From: Planctomycetaceae bacterium
GTDB lineage: Bacteria; Planctomycetota; Phycisphaerae; Tepidisphaerales; Tepidisphaeraceae
Assembly (NCBI GenBank): GCA_027487775.1
Contig: JAIYCY010000021.1
Coordinates: 62,001-126,000 of the forward strand
Length of the DNA: 64,000 bases
Reading direction: 5' to 3'
Below the pieces are notes generated by a model. The model had not been told where the DNA came from. It worked only from the letters and a program-made list of their open reading frames with translations, and searched no databases. Of the stretch, positions 26,384-35,280 are shown piece after piece. A program made the translations under genes and the position numbers. Position 1 is the first letter of the stretch. Each line of letters starts with the position of its first letter.

Positions 26384-27250
26384 TTAGGTGTGCCGCTCTT
26401 TTTTTAGGGCTGCGAAGGCGCGTTCGGCGCTGCGACCTGCGGTCGCTTCAAACGGGTACAGCTCGACTGTTACCCAACCCTTGAATTGGACGTGATTTAA
26501 AGCCTCAAAGATTCGCCCAAAATCGATCGCACCATCGCCCGGAACGAGGTGTTGATGCACCCGATCTTTCCCGATATCTTCCAGATGCACGTGGGAAATG
26601 TGATCGGGCATGCTCCGAATCACCTCCGCCGGGTCATCTCCGACGCAATAGAGATGTCCGATATCACAATTCATTCGGACGCTTTCACAGCCGGGCAGAT
26701 ATCGGTCCACAAATTGTCGGTATTCTGTTGACGACTCGATCAAGAGCCCTGGTTCTGGCTCGATGGCCACGATCACCCCACAAGCTCGGGCCCGCTCCGT
26801 GCACTTCGATAGGCCGTCCGCAAATCGAGCCTCCGCCTCATGGCGACTGATCCGCCTGCCGATCCTCGGTCCGCCCGGCTGAATGCTCACCGTTTTGCAG
26901 CCCATATCGGCGGCCAACTCGATCGACCGCAGCGTATGGTCGACGCGCACGCGCACGCGCGAAGCGTCATCTTCGATCCAACTCGGACCATAGGTGTCAC
27001 CATCCACGAAATGCGTAAACGCATTCACATTGCTGACAACCAAACCCAAATCCGAAAGCAGACGCCTCGTCTCTCGACGATCCTGTGCGCCAAATCGCTG
27101 AGGATGCGCGTGATGAAGATCGGCCATCAATTCGACAGCGCGATACCCGATCCGGCCGATCGTCTCGATCGCCTCTCGCAACGAATGTTTTTTGAACGCG
27201 TTGGAACTGAACGCCAAAGGTCGATCCACCACCGCAACCCTCGCATTCAA
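26384..27250 (-). CDS. Sugar phosphate isomerase/epimerase, xylose-isomerase-like TIM barrel
   Basis: A 288-residue TIM-barrel protein of the AP-endonuclease-2 superfamily. The divalent-metal ligands of the family are visible in order: the Glu of VAIEPEPG (about 163), the Asp and His of NCDIGH (about 196-199), the His of HVHLEDIG (about 222) and the late Glu of VTVELYPFE (about 265). Typical substrates are ketoses, inosose or hydroxypyruvate; none can be chosen here. The gene neighbours an exported coiled-coil protein on the same strand but no sugar catabolic operon. Confidence 0.85.
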   Translation of the reverse strand: MNARVAVVDRPLAFSSNAFKKHSLREAIETIGRIGYRAVELMADLHHAHPQRFGAQDRRETRRLLSDLGLVVSNVNAFTHFVDGDTYGPSWIEDDASRVRVRVDHTLRSIELAADMGCKTVSIQPGGPRIGRRISRHEAEARFADGLSKCTERARACGVIVAIEPEPGLLIESSTEYRQFVDRYLPGCESVRMNCDIGHLYCVGDDPAEVIRSMPDHISHVHLEDIGKDRVHQHLVPGDGAIDFGRIFEALNHVQFKGWVTVELYPFEATAGRSAERAFAALKKERHT

Positions 27251-27330
27251 TCTTGGACCACAATCCCCAATACCGCAACTGCGACCCGAGCTGCTTCTTG
27301 CACAATCCGCGGTGATATGCGGCAGATGAT

Positions 27331-27963
27331 CTAACGTCCCGCGATCGCCGCCCGGGCTTCACGCAGTCGCCGGGTCGCGTCCATATAGGCGGCGTCAAAA
27401 CGAATACTGGTTTCGATGCGTTCCTGCTCGTCGAGGAATCGGTTGAAAGCAACGATCCATTCGTCGAGACATTCACGGACGTGATCATTGGCATCGAGCG
27501 ACGCCCGCTCCATCGACGATAACTCCCGCCGCAAGACCAAGATGCCTCGGCCCGCGGCATGAATTGCTTCCTCGTCGCGTGGATACGCGTAATGCATCGC
27601 GCGCAACGCCTCACTTTCTCGCCAAATCCGCGCTTTCAATGCGTGATAGGCGTCCGTCCTGCGCACCTGCGCCAGCGTATCCAGCCGCGCCTGATGAAAC
27701 CGCAGTCCGGCAACTTGCGCATCACGCCGGGCCATCTGGTATTCGACATCAAACTCCACCTGCCGCAGCAGCGCATGCAGGATGCGCGAGGTATCTCGCT
27801 GCATCCCCAGGATCGGGTCCGACCACACTGCCCGGCTGCGTGAACTCGCTTCGGCATGCGCCGTCGGTCCAGCCAAAACCCCGGCCATCAGGCACGCAGC
27901 CACCGACCAGGCTGCCCAGTTGAGCCATCTCTTGCTCGCGTACTTCTTGGTTCGATTCGACAT
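27331..27963 (-). CDS. Exported helical protein of unknown function
   Basis: A 210-residue protein with a signal peptide (about 14-38, KRWLNWAAWSVAACLMAG...AHA) and a mature chain that is almost entirely charged helix (ARLDTLAQVRRTDAYHALKARI and similar), as in periplasmic coiled-coil proteins. No family is recognised. The start at 27963 is chosen because it puts the signal peptide at the N-terminus; the open frame extends to 28026 without such features. It lies upstream of the sugar isomerase gene on the same strand (80 nt). Confidence 0.7.
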   Translation of the reverse strand: MSNRTKKYASKRWLNWAAWSVAACLMAGVLAGPTAHAEASSRSRAVWSDPILGMQRDTSRILHALLRQVEFDVEYQMARRDAQVAGLRFHQARLDTLAQVRRTDAYHALKARIWRESEALRAMHYAYPRDEEAIHAAGRGILVLRRELSSMERASLDANDHVRECLDEWIVAFNRFLDEQERIETSIRFDAAYMDATRRLREARAAIAGR

Positions 27964-28085
27964 TAGACACGTCTCTGGAACAAAACGGACTGAACTTGTG
28001 GATTCACGGTGCATCAATCGATACATCGTCTACTCCGCACTGCCGCTTTACCAATCAAGTAGAGTATAACTTTCTCGGACCCCAA

Positions 28086-28325
28086 ATGGCGAGAAAAAGT
28101 TCCATCCTCCGATCCTGGATTGCTCGGCTGGGCTTCAGTTTCATCATCATTGCCTTCGCGCTCGGCTGGACCGCCCGAGAAAAGCCCAATCCCGACCCTT
28201 GGTTCGCCGGCGCGGTCGCCTGTTTGGGAATCGGGATCTGGGGTGTCCGAGAACGTCATCGGATCATGCGTCAGGCCTACGATTCATCTCCATCATCCAA
28301 CGACGAGGTGCAGCCTCATGCCTAG
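28086..28325 (+). CDS. Small membrane protein before the DciA-like gene
   Basis: A 79-residue protein with two predicted transmembrane helices (about 11-28 and 40-53) and basic ends. The start is ATG 28086. Its stop codon overlaps the start of the DciA-like gene by 8 nt, indicating translational coupling in one operon that continues into rodA. Function unknown. Confidence 0.6.
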   Translation: MARKSSILRSWIARLGFSFIIIAFALGWTAREKPNPDPWFAGAVACLGIGIWGVRERHRIMRQAYDSSPSSNDEVQPHA

Positions 28326-28731
28326 TCGAAAATCCGTCCGATCTGATTCAACATCCGCCCCGGAGCTCGGGAGCGATGATCTCCTGCTCAAGCGGCTCGT
28401 CCGCTGGAAAAAGACAGCCGAGCCATTTTCCATCAATTTGGGAGAGCTCGCCGTCGAACAATTCAACCGCGACATCCGCAAGCGTCATGACAAGTTCGGC
28501 AAGCTCGCCGAAGCCTGGAACACACTCGTCCCCGAACTCTTCGCCGAGCATTGCTACCTCGCCACGTTCGCCCGGGGGACGCTTACGGTCAACGTCGACT
28601 CGTCCGCCCACCTTTTCGAGCTCAAACAACTCCTGCTCTCAGGACTCGAAGATCAACTTCTCCTTGCCTGCCGACCCGCAGGACTGAAAAAAATCGTTCT
28701 CAAACGCGGCAAAGCCGGGGAAAGTTGGTAG
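28318..28731 (+). CDS. dciA: DUF721/DciA-like protein, probable helicase-loading factor
   Basis: A 137-residue protein with the DUF721 pattern: an N-terminal low-complexity part, a helix with W and V-P (AEAWNTLVPEL, about 62-72), G-x-L-T-V-N-V-x-S-x-A (about 84-94, LTVNVDSSA), then L-L..GLEDQLLL and KIVLKR. DciA loads the replicative helicase DnaB in most bacteria that lack DnaC or DnaI loaders. Here it sits between a small membrane protein and rodA rather than near a DNA replication gene. The fit is good in the core but the N-terminus is divergent; function by family only. Confidence 0.75.
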   Translation: MPSRKSVRSDSTSAPELGSDDLLLKRLVRWKKTAEPFSINLGELAVEQFNRDIRKRHDKFGKLAEAWNTLVPELFAEHCYLATFARGTLTVNVDSSAHLFELKQLLLSGLEDQLLLACRPAGLKKIVLKRGKAGESW

Positions 28732-28794
28732 TTGTCAGAGTTCTAAGATTTCGTCATCCGTCTTTTGTGCCGTCGTGCCTTCTCACCCCCTCCT

Positions 28795-30039
28795 GTGTTC
28801 ATCCCCTTCACCAAGCGAATCTTCCGCAGATCACGCAGCCTCGGCGAGCTTTCGCCCTGGCAGCGTCTTGCGATCGCCACGCATTGGCCGATCCTCGCTG
28901 CCGTGTTGGTGCTGTGCGCTGTCGGCCTCCTGACCATTCGCGGTTACGGGATCATGCAGAACGATCTCAGCTTTACCGGCAAGCAGCTTCGTTTTGTCGG
29001 TCTTGGCGTGGTCGCCATGCTGTTGCTCCAGCTCATCAACTACCAGCGAGTGGGCCGGCTTGCCTGGGTCTTTTACTTCTTCAGTTTCATTCCGTTGGGC
29101 TACACCGTCCTTGGTTCCACCATCGGCGGGGATGCACCATTGCCCGGCGTGAATCGGATCAACGGCGCCTACAACTGGATCAGACTCGGAGGTTTCAGCC
29201 TGCAGCCCGCGGAGTTGATGAAGGTCGCATTCATCATGGTGCTTGCTCGATACCTGCGTTTTCGTTCAAGCTATCGATCCATACCCGGACTGCTGGGGCC
29301 TTTTGCGCTCTGCCTTGCGCCCGTTCTGCTCATTCTCAAACAGCCCGATCTGGGTACCGCGCTCGTCTTTGCCCCGACGTTGCTCGCGATGCTTTTCGTC
29401 GCCGGTGCGCGCATGCGACACATGCTCTGGATCGTGGGTCTGGGGCTGATGTTTGTGCCGATTGTCTGGCTCGCCGGGCAGGATCATGTCCCGGTTCTCA
29501 AGCACCTGCCTTCGCTGATGTCGGGGTATCAGCGTGAGCGGGTGTATGCCATGTTTCGAGACGACGAACGAACGCTTCAGGGCGTCGGTTTTCAACAACA
29601 CATGGCCGTCACTGCGCACGGGTCCGGCGGGCTCCTGGGCAAAGGCCTCGGCAACATGCCGGTCGGACGAAATGTTCCCGAGGGTCACAACGACATGATT
29701 TTCGCATTGATCGGCGAACAGTTCGGACTTGTAGGCAGCCTTGTGGTCATTGCCGCGTTCGTCGTGCTGATCGCTGCCGGCATCGAAGTCGCTGGCAGCA
29801 CGCGTGAACCCTTCGGAAGACTCGTAGCCGTCGGCGTTGTGACCATGCTCGCCGCTCAGGCGGCGCTGAACATCGCCGTCAGCATGAAGATCTTTCCGGT
29901 GACGGGCGTGACGCTTCCGTTCGTCAGCTACGGCGGGACGAGCCTCATCGCGAGCTTCATCGCCGCCGGTTTGCTGCTGAACATCGGCCAGCACCGCCCA
30001 CTCGTGATGGCCGACGATTCATTCGAATACGGGGATTAG
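28795..30039 (+). CDS. rodA: Rod-shape peptidoglycan polymerase RodA/FtsW family
   Basis: SEDS-family glycosyltransferase that polymerises lipid II with a class B PBP during cell elongation. About ten transmembrane helices are seen in 414 residues, with the SEDS blocks GxYNWIRLGGFSLQPAELMKVA (about 131-150), LKQPDLGTALV (about 178-188), the GSGGLLGKGLGNMPVGR...PEGHNDMIFALIGEQFG loop and the C-terminal PFVSYGGTSL. The GTG at 28795 is preferred; a TTG at 28765 opens the same frame. FtsW is related but RodA fits better given the mreB gene in the window. It follows the DciA-like gene by about 60 nt. Confidence 0.92.
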   Translation: MFIPFTKRIFRRSRSLGELSPWQRLAIATHWPILAAVLVLCAVGLLTIRGYGIMQNDLSFTGKQLRFVGLGVVAMLLLQLINYQRVGRLAWVFYFFSFIPLGYTVLGSTIGGDAPLPGVNRINGAYNWIRLGGFSLQPAELMKVAFIMVLARYLRFRSSYRSIPGLLGPFALCLAPVLLILKQPDLGTALVFAPTLLAMLFVAGARMRHMLWIVGLGLMFVPIVWLAGQDHVPVLKHLPSLMSGYQRERVYAMFRDDERTLQGVGFQQHMAVTAHGSGGLLGKGLGNMPVGRNVPEGHNDMIFALIGEQFGLVGSLVVIAAFVVLIAAGIEVAGSTREPFGRLVAVGVVTMLAAQAALNIAVSMKIFPVTGVTLPFVSYGGTSLIASFIAAGLLLNIGQHRPLVMADDSFEYGD

Positions 30040-30160
30040 AGTGAATACCCGGTGCTTGATGAGATCCGAGGCCCTGCTCCGAAGCAGCAAGTAATCCACG
30101 ACGGGACGATCAACGACGAAGTGTTTGGGCGTGCGAGACTGCGTCGTCGCCACAAGCGCA

Positions 30161-31141
30161 CTACCGCGCCCCGGCGGCGGGCAGGTCGAGCATCGTCTTG
30201 AGCCCCGGCGAAACCTTCGGCAAAAGCCTTGCCGTGTTGAGCAATGCCGCCACCGTCGCGCTATCGCCCGGCGTCGAGCCTGGAATCTGCACGCGTAGCG
30301 GGACAGGCCCGTCCAGTTCAATCTCATCTCGCGGATTCGGCTCGGCACATGCCATGAGCAAGTCCAGTTCGATCGTCAATCCATCCCCCTGCCAGAAGCC
30401 CGTATTGTGCATCCCGCGCACGCGGCCCGGTGCGATCACGCCGAGACCGCATTCGATTTCATGCTCCGCCAGCACCGGCTGCAAATCCTCGCGAACCTCA
30501 CCCGGATTCACCTTCCGACCGAGACCTGCTGCGATCATCGCGATGCTTTCAGCGAGCCCTTTGTGCCCGATCTGCCCCCGCGCTTTAAGTCCCTCAAACT
30601 GTTCGACCGTCATCGTGCTGCCGACCTTTTGCTGCAAGGGCAATCGACGGCGCAGGGCATCCACCCGCCGCAGACACTTCACTCGACTGACCTTTGCGAC
30701 CATTGAACTCAATTGCACGGCGAGCAAATCCATGACATACCCCGGATTCACGCCCGTCCCCAAAAGTGCCACGCCCGCCGACCTGGCTTCTGCATCGATC
30801 TGACCGGCGAGTGTTTCATGTCGGTAGGTCGGCCAGCTCATTTCTTCGCAGCTGCTCGTCACGTGGATTCGTTTGGCGATGCATTGACGAAGGGTCGGTA
30901 CGATTTTATCGAAGTAGCTGGTCGTTCCGATGATCGCGACGTCGACATCTCCGAGTTTGTCGATTGAATCGACGACCTTGGTCGAGTCTTTTCCGTCGGG
31001 GTGCAGATCATGGAGTGTTTTGCCCACCTTCGCGGGGTCGAGATCGACCAGCCCTGCGAGTTTGAGATCGCGCGACTGCTGCAAACCAAGCGCGGCTGCG
31101 ATTCCGATGGGTCCGAGTCCGACGACTGCAATCCGGGTCAT
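30161..31141 (-). CDS. NAD(P)-binding dehydrogenase, DHDP-reductase/diaminopentanoate-dehydrogenase-like
   Basis: A 326-residue enzyme with an N-terminal Rossmann fold (RIAVVGLGPIGIAAALGL, GxGxxG) and the family block VALLGTGVNPGYVMDLL (about 131-147), found in 2,4-diaminopentanoate dehydrogenase and related DapB-fold proteins. The usual role is reductive or oxidative deamination of a diamino acid; the substrate here is not evident. Start ATG 31141 with GGAG 6 nt upstream is preferred to 31153. It is divergent from the Gfo/Idh/MocA gene at 31322. Confidence 0.75.
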   Translation of the reverse strand: MTRIAVVGLGPIGIAAALGLQQSRDLKLAGLVDLDPAKVGKTLHDLHPDGKDSTKVVDSIDKLGDVDVAIIGTTSYFDKIVPTLRQCIAKRIHVTSSCEEMSWPTYRHETLAGQIDAEARSAGVALLGTGVNPGYVMDLLAVQLSSMVAKVSRVKCLRRVDALRRRLPLQQKVGSTMTVEQFEGLKARGQIGHKGLAESIAMIAAGLGRKVNPGEVREDLQPVLAEHEIECGLGVIAPGRVRGMHNTGFWQGDGLTIELDLLMACAEPNPRDEIELDGPVPLRVQIPGSTPGDSATVAALLNTARLLPKVSPGLKTMLDLPAAGAR

Positions 31142-31321
31142 AAGCGTCTCCAAAGATGGTCCAAAAACATTCGCCGCGTGGATATTGCTCTCTGGCGCGG
31201 ATCGTAGATCATCCGAAACAACGCCCGGCGTTCAAGTTCGGCGCGTCGATGCAATCGAGACTTTCATGAAAATCATTGCAATTTATTCGTTCACCAGCCT
31301 CCAGTCGCAGGAGGTCTCGGT

Positions 31322-32575
31322 ATGAATCCGGTCCGATTTGGCCTTTGCGGCATGGGGGGCTATGCCAAGATCATCGGAAAGCTGCTGATCCGCATGGCAG
31401 GCTCCGATCCACAGAACGTCCGATTCGTCTCCGTCGCCGAGCCGGACGCTTCCCGATTCACCGCCGAGTCCGCGCTTCTTTCGAGTCATGGAGTAGCGAT
31501 CCACGCATCGCTCGACGAGATGCTCAAGGCCTCTGAGTCCGACCCGGGTCGGTGCGGTCTGGATGTTGTGTGGCTTCCCGTGCCGATCCACCTTCATCGG
31601 CGCTTTACCGAACAAGTGCTCAGCGCTGGGATGGCGGTCATGTGCGAGAAGCCGCCTGCGGGCACGATTCAGGATTTGCTCGCGATGCAGCAGGCGTCCC
31701 GTGACGCGTGCAAGCCGCTTTTATTTGGTTTTCAGGACATGTACGACCCGATGACGCTGCGTCTCAAGCGACTCATCCTGTCCGGCGCGATCGGGGCCGT
31801 CCAACGGGCAAGCGTCTGGGCCGCGTGGCCTCGCGATGCCAAATACTTCGGTCGTAACGACTGGGCGGGCGCGCTCAGGCGTGGCGGCGAGTGGATCATG
31901 GATTCGCCCGCCATGAACGCGCTTGCTCACCCGATCAATCTGCTGCTTTATCTGATGGGCGGTCTCGAAACGCAAAGTGCCGAGCCGATCACGGTCGAAT
32001 CCGAACTTTATCGTGCCAACGCGATTGAGAACTTCGATACGGTCATCGCTCGGGCTTCGTTGACCACCGGTGCTTCGATCCTCATCGCACTGACACACGC
32101 CTGTCGGCAGACCCTTGGATCATTCGCCACCCTTCACGGATCCGAAGGCCGCATCGATATCGACGAGAAGCGTGTTCTGGTTCGGAGAGGTGACGGGACC
32201 GTTCTTCTCGACGAACAGAGGCAGGACAAGTACGCAGACATGGTCCACGCCGTCGTCAACACGGTGCGCGGACAGCCCGCCCCCGCGGCAGTCGCGGACG
32301 CCTCGACCGCCGCGGCGCATCTTCGGCTTGTTCACGGCATGAGCCTCGCAAGCGTCGTACACGAATTCCAGAACACCCGTCTGAATATCGTGACCAGTTC
32401 CGACGGGTATCCCCTGCGTGTGATCGAAGACATTGAAAGCGTCATGAAGGCCTGCGCAGAGCAGCACAAGCTGGCTCACGAGCTCTCTTCGGTTCCGTGG
32501 AGCCAACGCCCCGGCATGGTCAACGTCCAGAATCTTCAACGCTTTGACGGCCCACTCACGACAGTCAAGGCCTGA
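31322..32575 (+). CDS. Gfo/Idh/MocA-family oxidoreductase
   Basis: A 417-residue NAD(P)-dependent sugar or inositol oxidoreductase. The N-terminal Rossmann fold begins VRFGLCGMGGYAKIIG (GxGxxA variant), the active-site Lys is in CEKPPAG (E-K-P, about 110-114), and the C-terminal GFO_IDH_MocA alpha/beta domain follows, longer than in the smaller members. GGAGG lies 7 nt before the ATG at 31322. It is convergent-free and stands alone. Substrate unknown. Confidence 0.82.
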   Translation: MNPVRFGLCGMGGYAKIIGKLLIRMAGSDPQNVRFVSVAEPDASRFTAESALLSSHGVAIHASLDEMLKASESDPGRCGLDVVWLPVPIHLHRRFTEQVLSAGMAVMCEKPPAGTIQDLLAMQQASRDACKPLLFGFQDMYDPMTLRLKRLILSGAIGAVQRASVWAAWPRDAKYFGRNDWAGALRRGGEWIMDSPAMNALAHPINLLLYLMGGLETQSAEPITVESELYRANAIENFDTVIARASLTTGASILIALTHACRQTLGSFATLHGSEGRIDIDEKRVLVRRGDGTVLLDEQRQDKYADMVHAVVNTVRGQPAPAAVADASTAAAHLRLVHGMSLASVVHEFQNTRLNIVTSSDGYPLRVIEDIESVMKACAEQHKLAHELSSVPWSQRPGMVNVQNLQRFDGPLTTVKA

Positions 32576-32660
32576 GTCTTTTCCATGCCCCGAGCGAGTC
32601 AATCTCTCCAGTAAGGTTTGATTGACGCATTCGTGCGGTTTCGATGAGGTTGATGCGACG

Positions 32661-33176
32661 ATGCCCAAGCCCGTATCGATCGAGTTCTCCGCCCGGTCCG
32701 GTCAGGCACATCTGCCCTGGCTGAGGCGAAAGTTTCTCGAACTTCACAGCATCACGCCGCACGCGCCCGCTCATGTTTCAGTTGCGCTTGTGGGTGATCG
32801 GGTCATGGATCGTCTGCACCGCGAGTTCATGAACATCAGCGGGCCGACCGACGTTCTGACGTTTCCGCTGGACTTCGATCCGCGCGGACGCTGTACCGCG
32901 GGCGAGATCGTGGTGTGCCCACCGGAGGCCCGCCGTCGGATTGAGCGGGTCGGTTATTCGGTTCGCACTTCCCATCTTCGCGAGGAAATCCTGCTTTACA
33001 TGCTTCACGGTTTGCTGCATCTCACGGGTCTGGACGATATTGATCCGTCCGACTATCACCATATGCACCGTACGGAGGACAGGCTTCTGCGACGCATTGG
33101 CGTCGGACCGGTCTTCGCACGGAAGGCGGGGCACGCTTCAAGCACAGCCCGCCGGACGTCCGGAGAATCCCCATGA
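32661..33176 (+). CDS. ybeY: Endoribonuclease YbeY, with one metal ligand changed
   Basis: Rnase needed for 16S rRNA maturation and ribosome quality control. The 171-residue protein holds the family core: PTDVLTFPLDF (about 62-72), GEIVVCP (about 81-87) and HGLLHLTGLDD (116-126). The zinc motif is H-x3-H-x5-H in most bacteria; here the third position is Asp126, with the following residues IDPSDYHHMH. Asp could still bind metal, and such variants exist. ATG 32661 is chosen for the N-terminus; its start fits better than 32622. Its TGA overlaps the ATG of the CorC-like gene (ATGA), so they form an operon, as is common with ybeY and corC/ybeX. Confidence 0.9.
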   Translation: MPKPVSIEFSARSGQAHLPWLRRKFLELHSITPHAPAHVSVALVGDRVMDRLHREFMNISGPTDVLTFPLDFDPRGRCTAGEIVVCPPEARRRIERVGYSVRTSHLREEILLYMLHGLLHLTGLDDIDPSDYHHMHRTEDRLLRRIGVGPVFARKAGHASSTARRTSGESP

Positions 33177-34444
33177 TCGTGGCCGCTGTGGCAATCGTTC
33201 TCGTCGCCTCCGTAGCCGTGTCGCTACTCTTTAGCACCCTCACCTACGCACTCCGCTCGATGAGCCGCACCCGCCTTGCCGAAGCTTTGGGCGAGCGTGA
33301 CGCGGACAAGTACTTCGAACCCACGATCACGCACCAACGCGAACTCGGTTTCATCGCAGGCGCGGTTCGGCTCGCTGCCAACATGGTCGTGCTGCTCGCG
33401 TTGATCGAACTTCTGCGCACCAGCAACTACCCGATCGCGGTTAAGTATCTCATCGCCACGCTCGCTGCTGTCGTGCTTCTGATGCTGTTTTCGCTCGCGC
33501 TTCCGCACGCCATGTCTGTTCATCGCGGGGAAGCGTGGATCGCCCGCTTCGCGGGTCCGCTTCATGCCGTCCGCAGACTTCTCTCCCCCGCCACGCAGCT
33601 TCTTCATCTCTCCGACTCGATCGTTCGTCGGACGAGTCGAACCGCACCCGACACGCCCGACCAGATCGAAGAGCGCGTCGAAACGCAGATCCTCGAAGCT
33701 GTAGAGGACGCCACCACGCGCGGGCTCGTTGAGGAATCTGAAAAGCTGCTCATCGAACGCGCCATGGAGTTCAGCGAGGCCGTCGTCGATGAGGCCATGA
33801 CCCCCCGCAAGCGCGTCGTCGCTGTCCCGGTCTCAGCGGGTCTTGATACCATCCGCGCCACGATCGAACGCTCTGGTCACAGTCGACTTCCGGTCTACGA
33901 GGGCTCGCTCGACAAGGTCATCGGCGTCGTCTACGCGCGCGACCTGCTCAAGCAATGGGGTCGACCCGCCTCGCGATTCGACCTTCGCTCCATGCTGCGC
34001 CAACCCCTCTACGTTCCCAACTCCAAACTCCTCAGCGATCTCCTGAAGGATTTTCGACTGCAGAAGGTGCATATCGCGATCGTGCAGGACGAGTTCCAGC
34101 AAACCGCTGGCCTTGTCACCATTGAAGACATCCTTGAGCAGCTCGTCGGAGCCATCAGCGACGAACACGAACCGCTCTCCCCGGTGATGTTCCAGCGTAT
34201 TGACGATCACTCCGCCGTCGTTGATGCAGGACTCGACATCCCCGAACTCAATCGACTCCTCGGACTCTCGCTCCCGGAAGAAGAAGAATACGAAACACTC
34301 GGCGGATTCGTCACCGCCAAACTCGCGCGTATCCCCGAGACCGGCGAACAATTTGAGAGTGATGGCGCCCGCTTCACGATCGCCGAATCCGAACCTCGCC
34401 GCGTCCTGCGGGTTCGCATCGATGTTCTGGAGACCCAAACCTAA
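33173..34444 (+). CDS. CorC/HlyC-family protein with CNNM-like membrane region and two CBS domains
   Basis: A 423-residue protein with an N-terminal membrane region of about four helices, then a CBS pair (about 205-325; for example VMTPRKRV-like AMTPRKRVVAVPV and LLKDFRLQKVHIAIVQDEF..TAGLVTIEDILEQLVG) and a C-terminal CorC_HlyC domain (from about 345). CNNM/CorC relatives bind ATP-Mg and take part in Mg or Co efflux. The family's DUF21 fold is shorter here than usual. The start overlaps the ybeY stop (ATGA), indicating coupled translation. Confidence 0.85.
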   Translation: MIVAAVAIVLVASVAVSLLFSTLTYALRSMSRTRLAEALGERDADKYFEPTITHQRELGFIAGAVRLAANMVVLLALIELLRTSNYPIAVKYLIATLAAVVLLMLFSLALPHAMSVHRGEAWIARFAGPLHAVRRLLSPATQLLHLSDSIVRRTSRTAPDTPDQIEERVETQILEAVEDATTRGLVEESEKLLIERAMEFSEAVVDEAMTPRKRVVAVPVSAGLDTIRATIERSGHSRLPVYEGSLDKVIGVVYARDLLKQWGRPASRFDLRSMLRQPLYVPNSKLLSDLLKDFRLQKVHIAIVQDEFQQTAGLVTIEDILEQLVGAISDEHEPLSPVMFQRIDDHSAVVDAGLDIPELNRLLGLSLPEEEEYETLGGFVTAKLARIPETGEQFESDGARFTIAESEPRRVLRVRIDVLETQT

Positions 34445-34580
34445 ACACGAGGCGTCCCGCGGCTCATACCAAGCCAGGAAATGCCTCGCGTTCGTGTGGA
34501 TCAAATCGATGTTGTTACACACGACATTGACATGCTGATGTCAGCGACTGACATTTCGAGAACTGGCATTAGGCACCCTT

Positions 34581-35117
34581 TCAATCAGACCTGTCGGCTC
34601 CGCGCACGTCCATCCACAGCATTGTGTCGCTCTCAAATACGAATCGACCGACGAATCGTTCCCCGGCGATCAATTGCGGCAGCCAGTGCCGATCGTCCTG
34701 CCACATCCGCTCATAGGGCACTTGCCCGACATCACACCAAAATCCCCGCGCCTCGTCCGTCTCCGTGATCTCTCCCATGAATCCGCCGGCACGATAGACA
34801 TCCACATGGATCGAATGCCCGCCGAGTTTGTTTTCACCCACAAACTGAAACGCGAGCGTTCCGGCATGCGTCAAATCGGTTGGATGAATGCCGAGTTCCT
34901 CGCGACATTCTCTGGCAGCGCACTCGATCGGGGCTTCGCCGGGATCGAGGCGTCCGCCGGGCCCGTTGATTTTGCCGGCCCCCAATCCGCGTTTTTTTTC
35001 GATCAGCAGAATGTGCCCATCCCGGACCACAAAGACGAGCGTCGCGCGTTCGCGAGGCACCCATCGCGCCCAATCCACCCCGCCCGATGTCGCCATTGCT
35101 TTGCTCGTCGGATTCAT
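34581..35117 (-). CDS. Nudix hydrolase, MTH1-like (8-oxo-dGTP-type)
   Basis: A 178-residue Nudix protein. The box is canonical: GRLDPGEAPIECAARECREELGI, written in the Nudix pattern GX5EX7REUXEEXGU (about residues 55-77). Outside the box it tracks human MTH1: RGLGAGKINGPGG (MTH1 RGFGAGRWNGFGG), EFVGE-like QFVGEN, and MWQDDRHWLPQL (MTH1 MWPDDSYWFP), keeping Asn33, Trp117, Asp119 and Asp120 that bind the oxidised base in MTH1. Probably an 8-oxo-dGTP or 2-OH-dATP pyrophosphohydrolase. Start ATG 35117 is inferred; the open frame runs further upstream (to 35231 and beyond) without features of this protein. Confidence 0.85.
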   Translation of the reverse strand: MNPTSKAMATSGGVDWARWVPRERATLVFVVRDGHILLIEKKRGLGAGKINGPGGRLDPGEAPIECAARECREELGIHPTDLTHAGTLAFQFVGENKLGGHSIHVDVYRAGGFMGEITETDEARGFWCDVGQVPYERMWQDDRHWLPQLIAGERFVGRFVFESDTMLWMDVRGADRSD

Positions 35118-35280
35118 GCCACAAAACCCTTCATGTTTACCGACTTTAGCAGCCGACTCGGGCCATTGCCCGTAGCTCTCCCCGCGTTCAGGATACCGAG
35201 CCAATGCCAAAGCCTTGCCGTCCAATAACAACGGCCCGACCGAGTCACATGCCCAGCGGGGCGGTGGTGAGATGAAACGA

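Noticed and set aside
31266..31325. 19-codon leader ORF overlapping the Gfo/Idh/MocA start (ATGA)
   Set aside because: No amino-acid bias or attenuator is visible; the ribosome binding site of the main gene lies inside it, so chance overlap is more likely.
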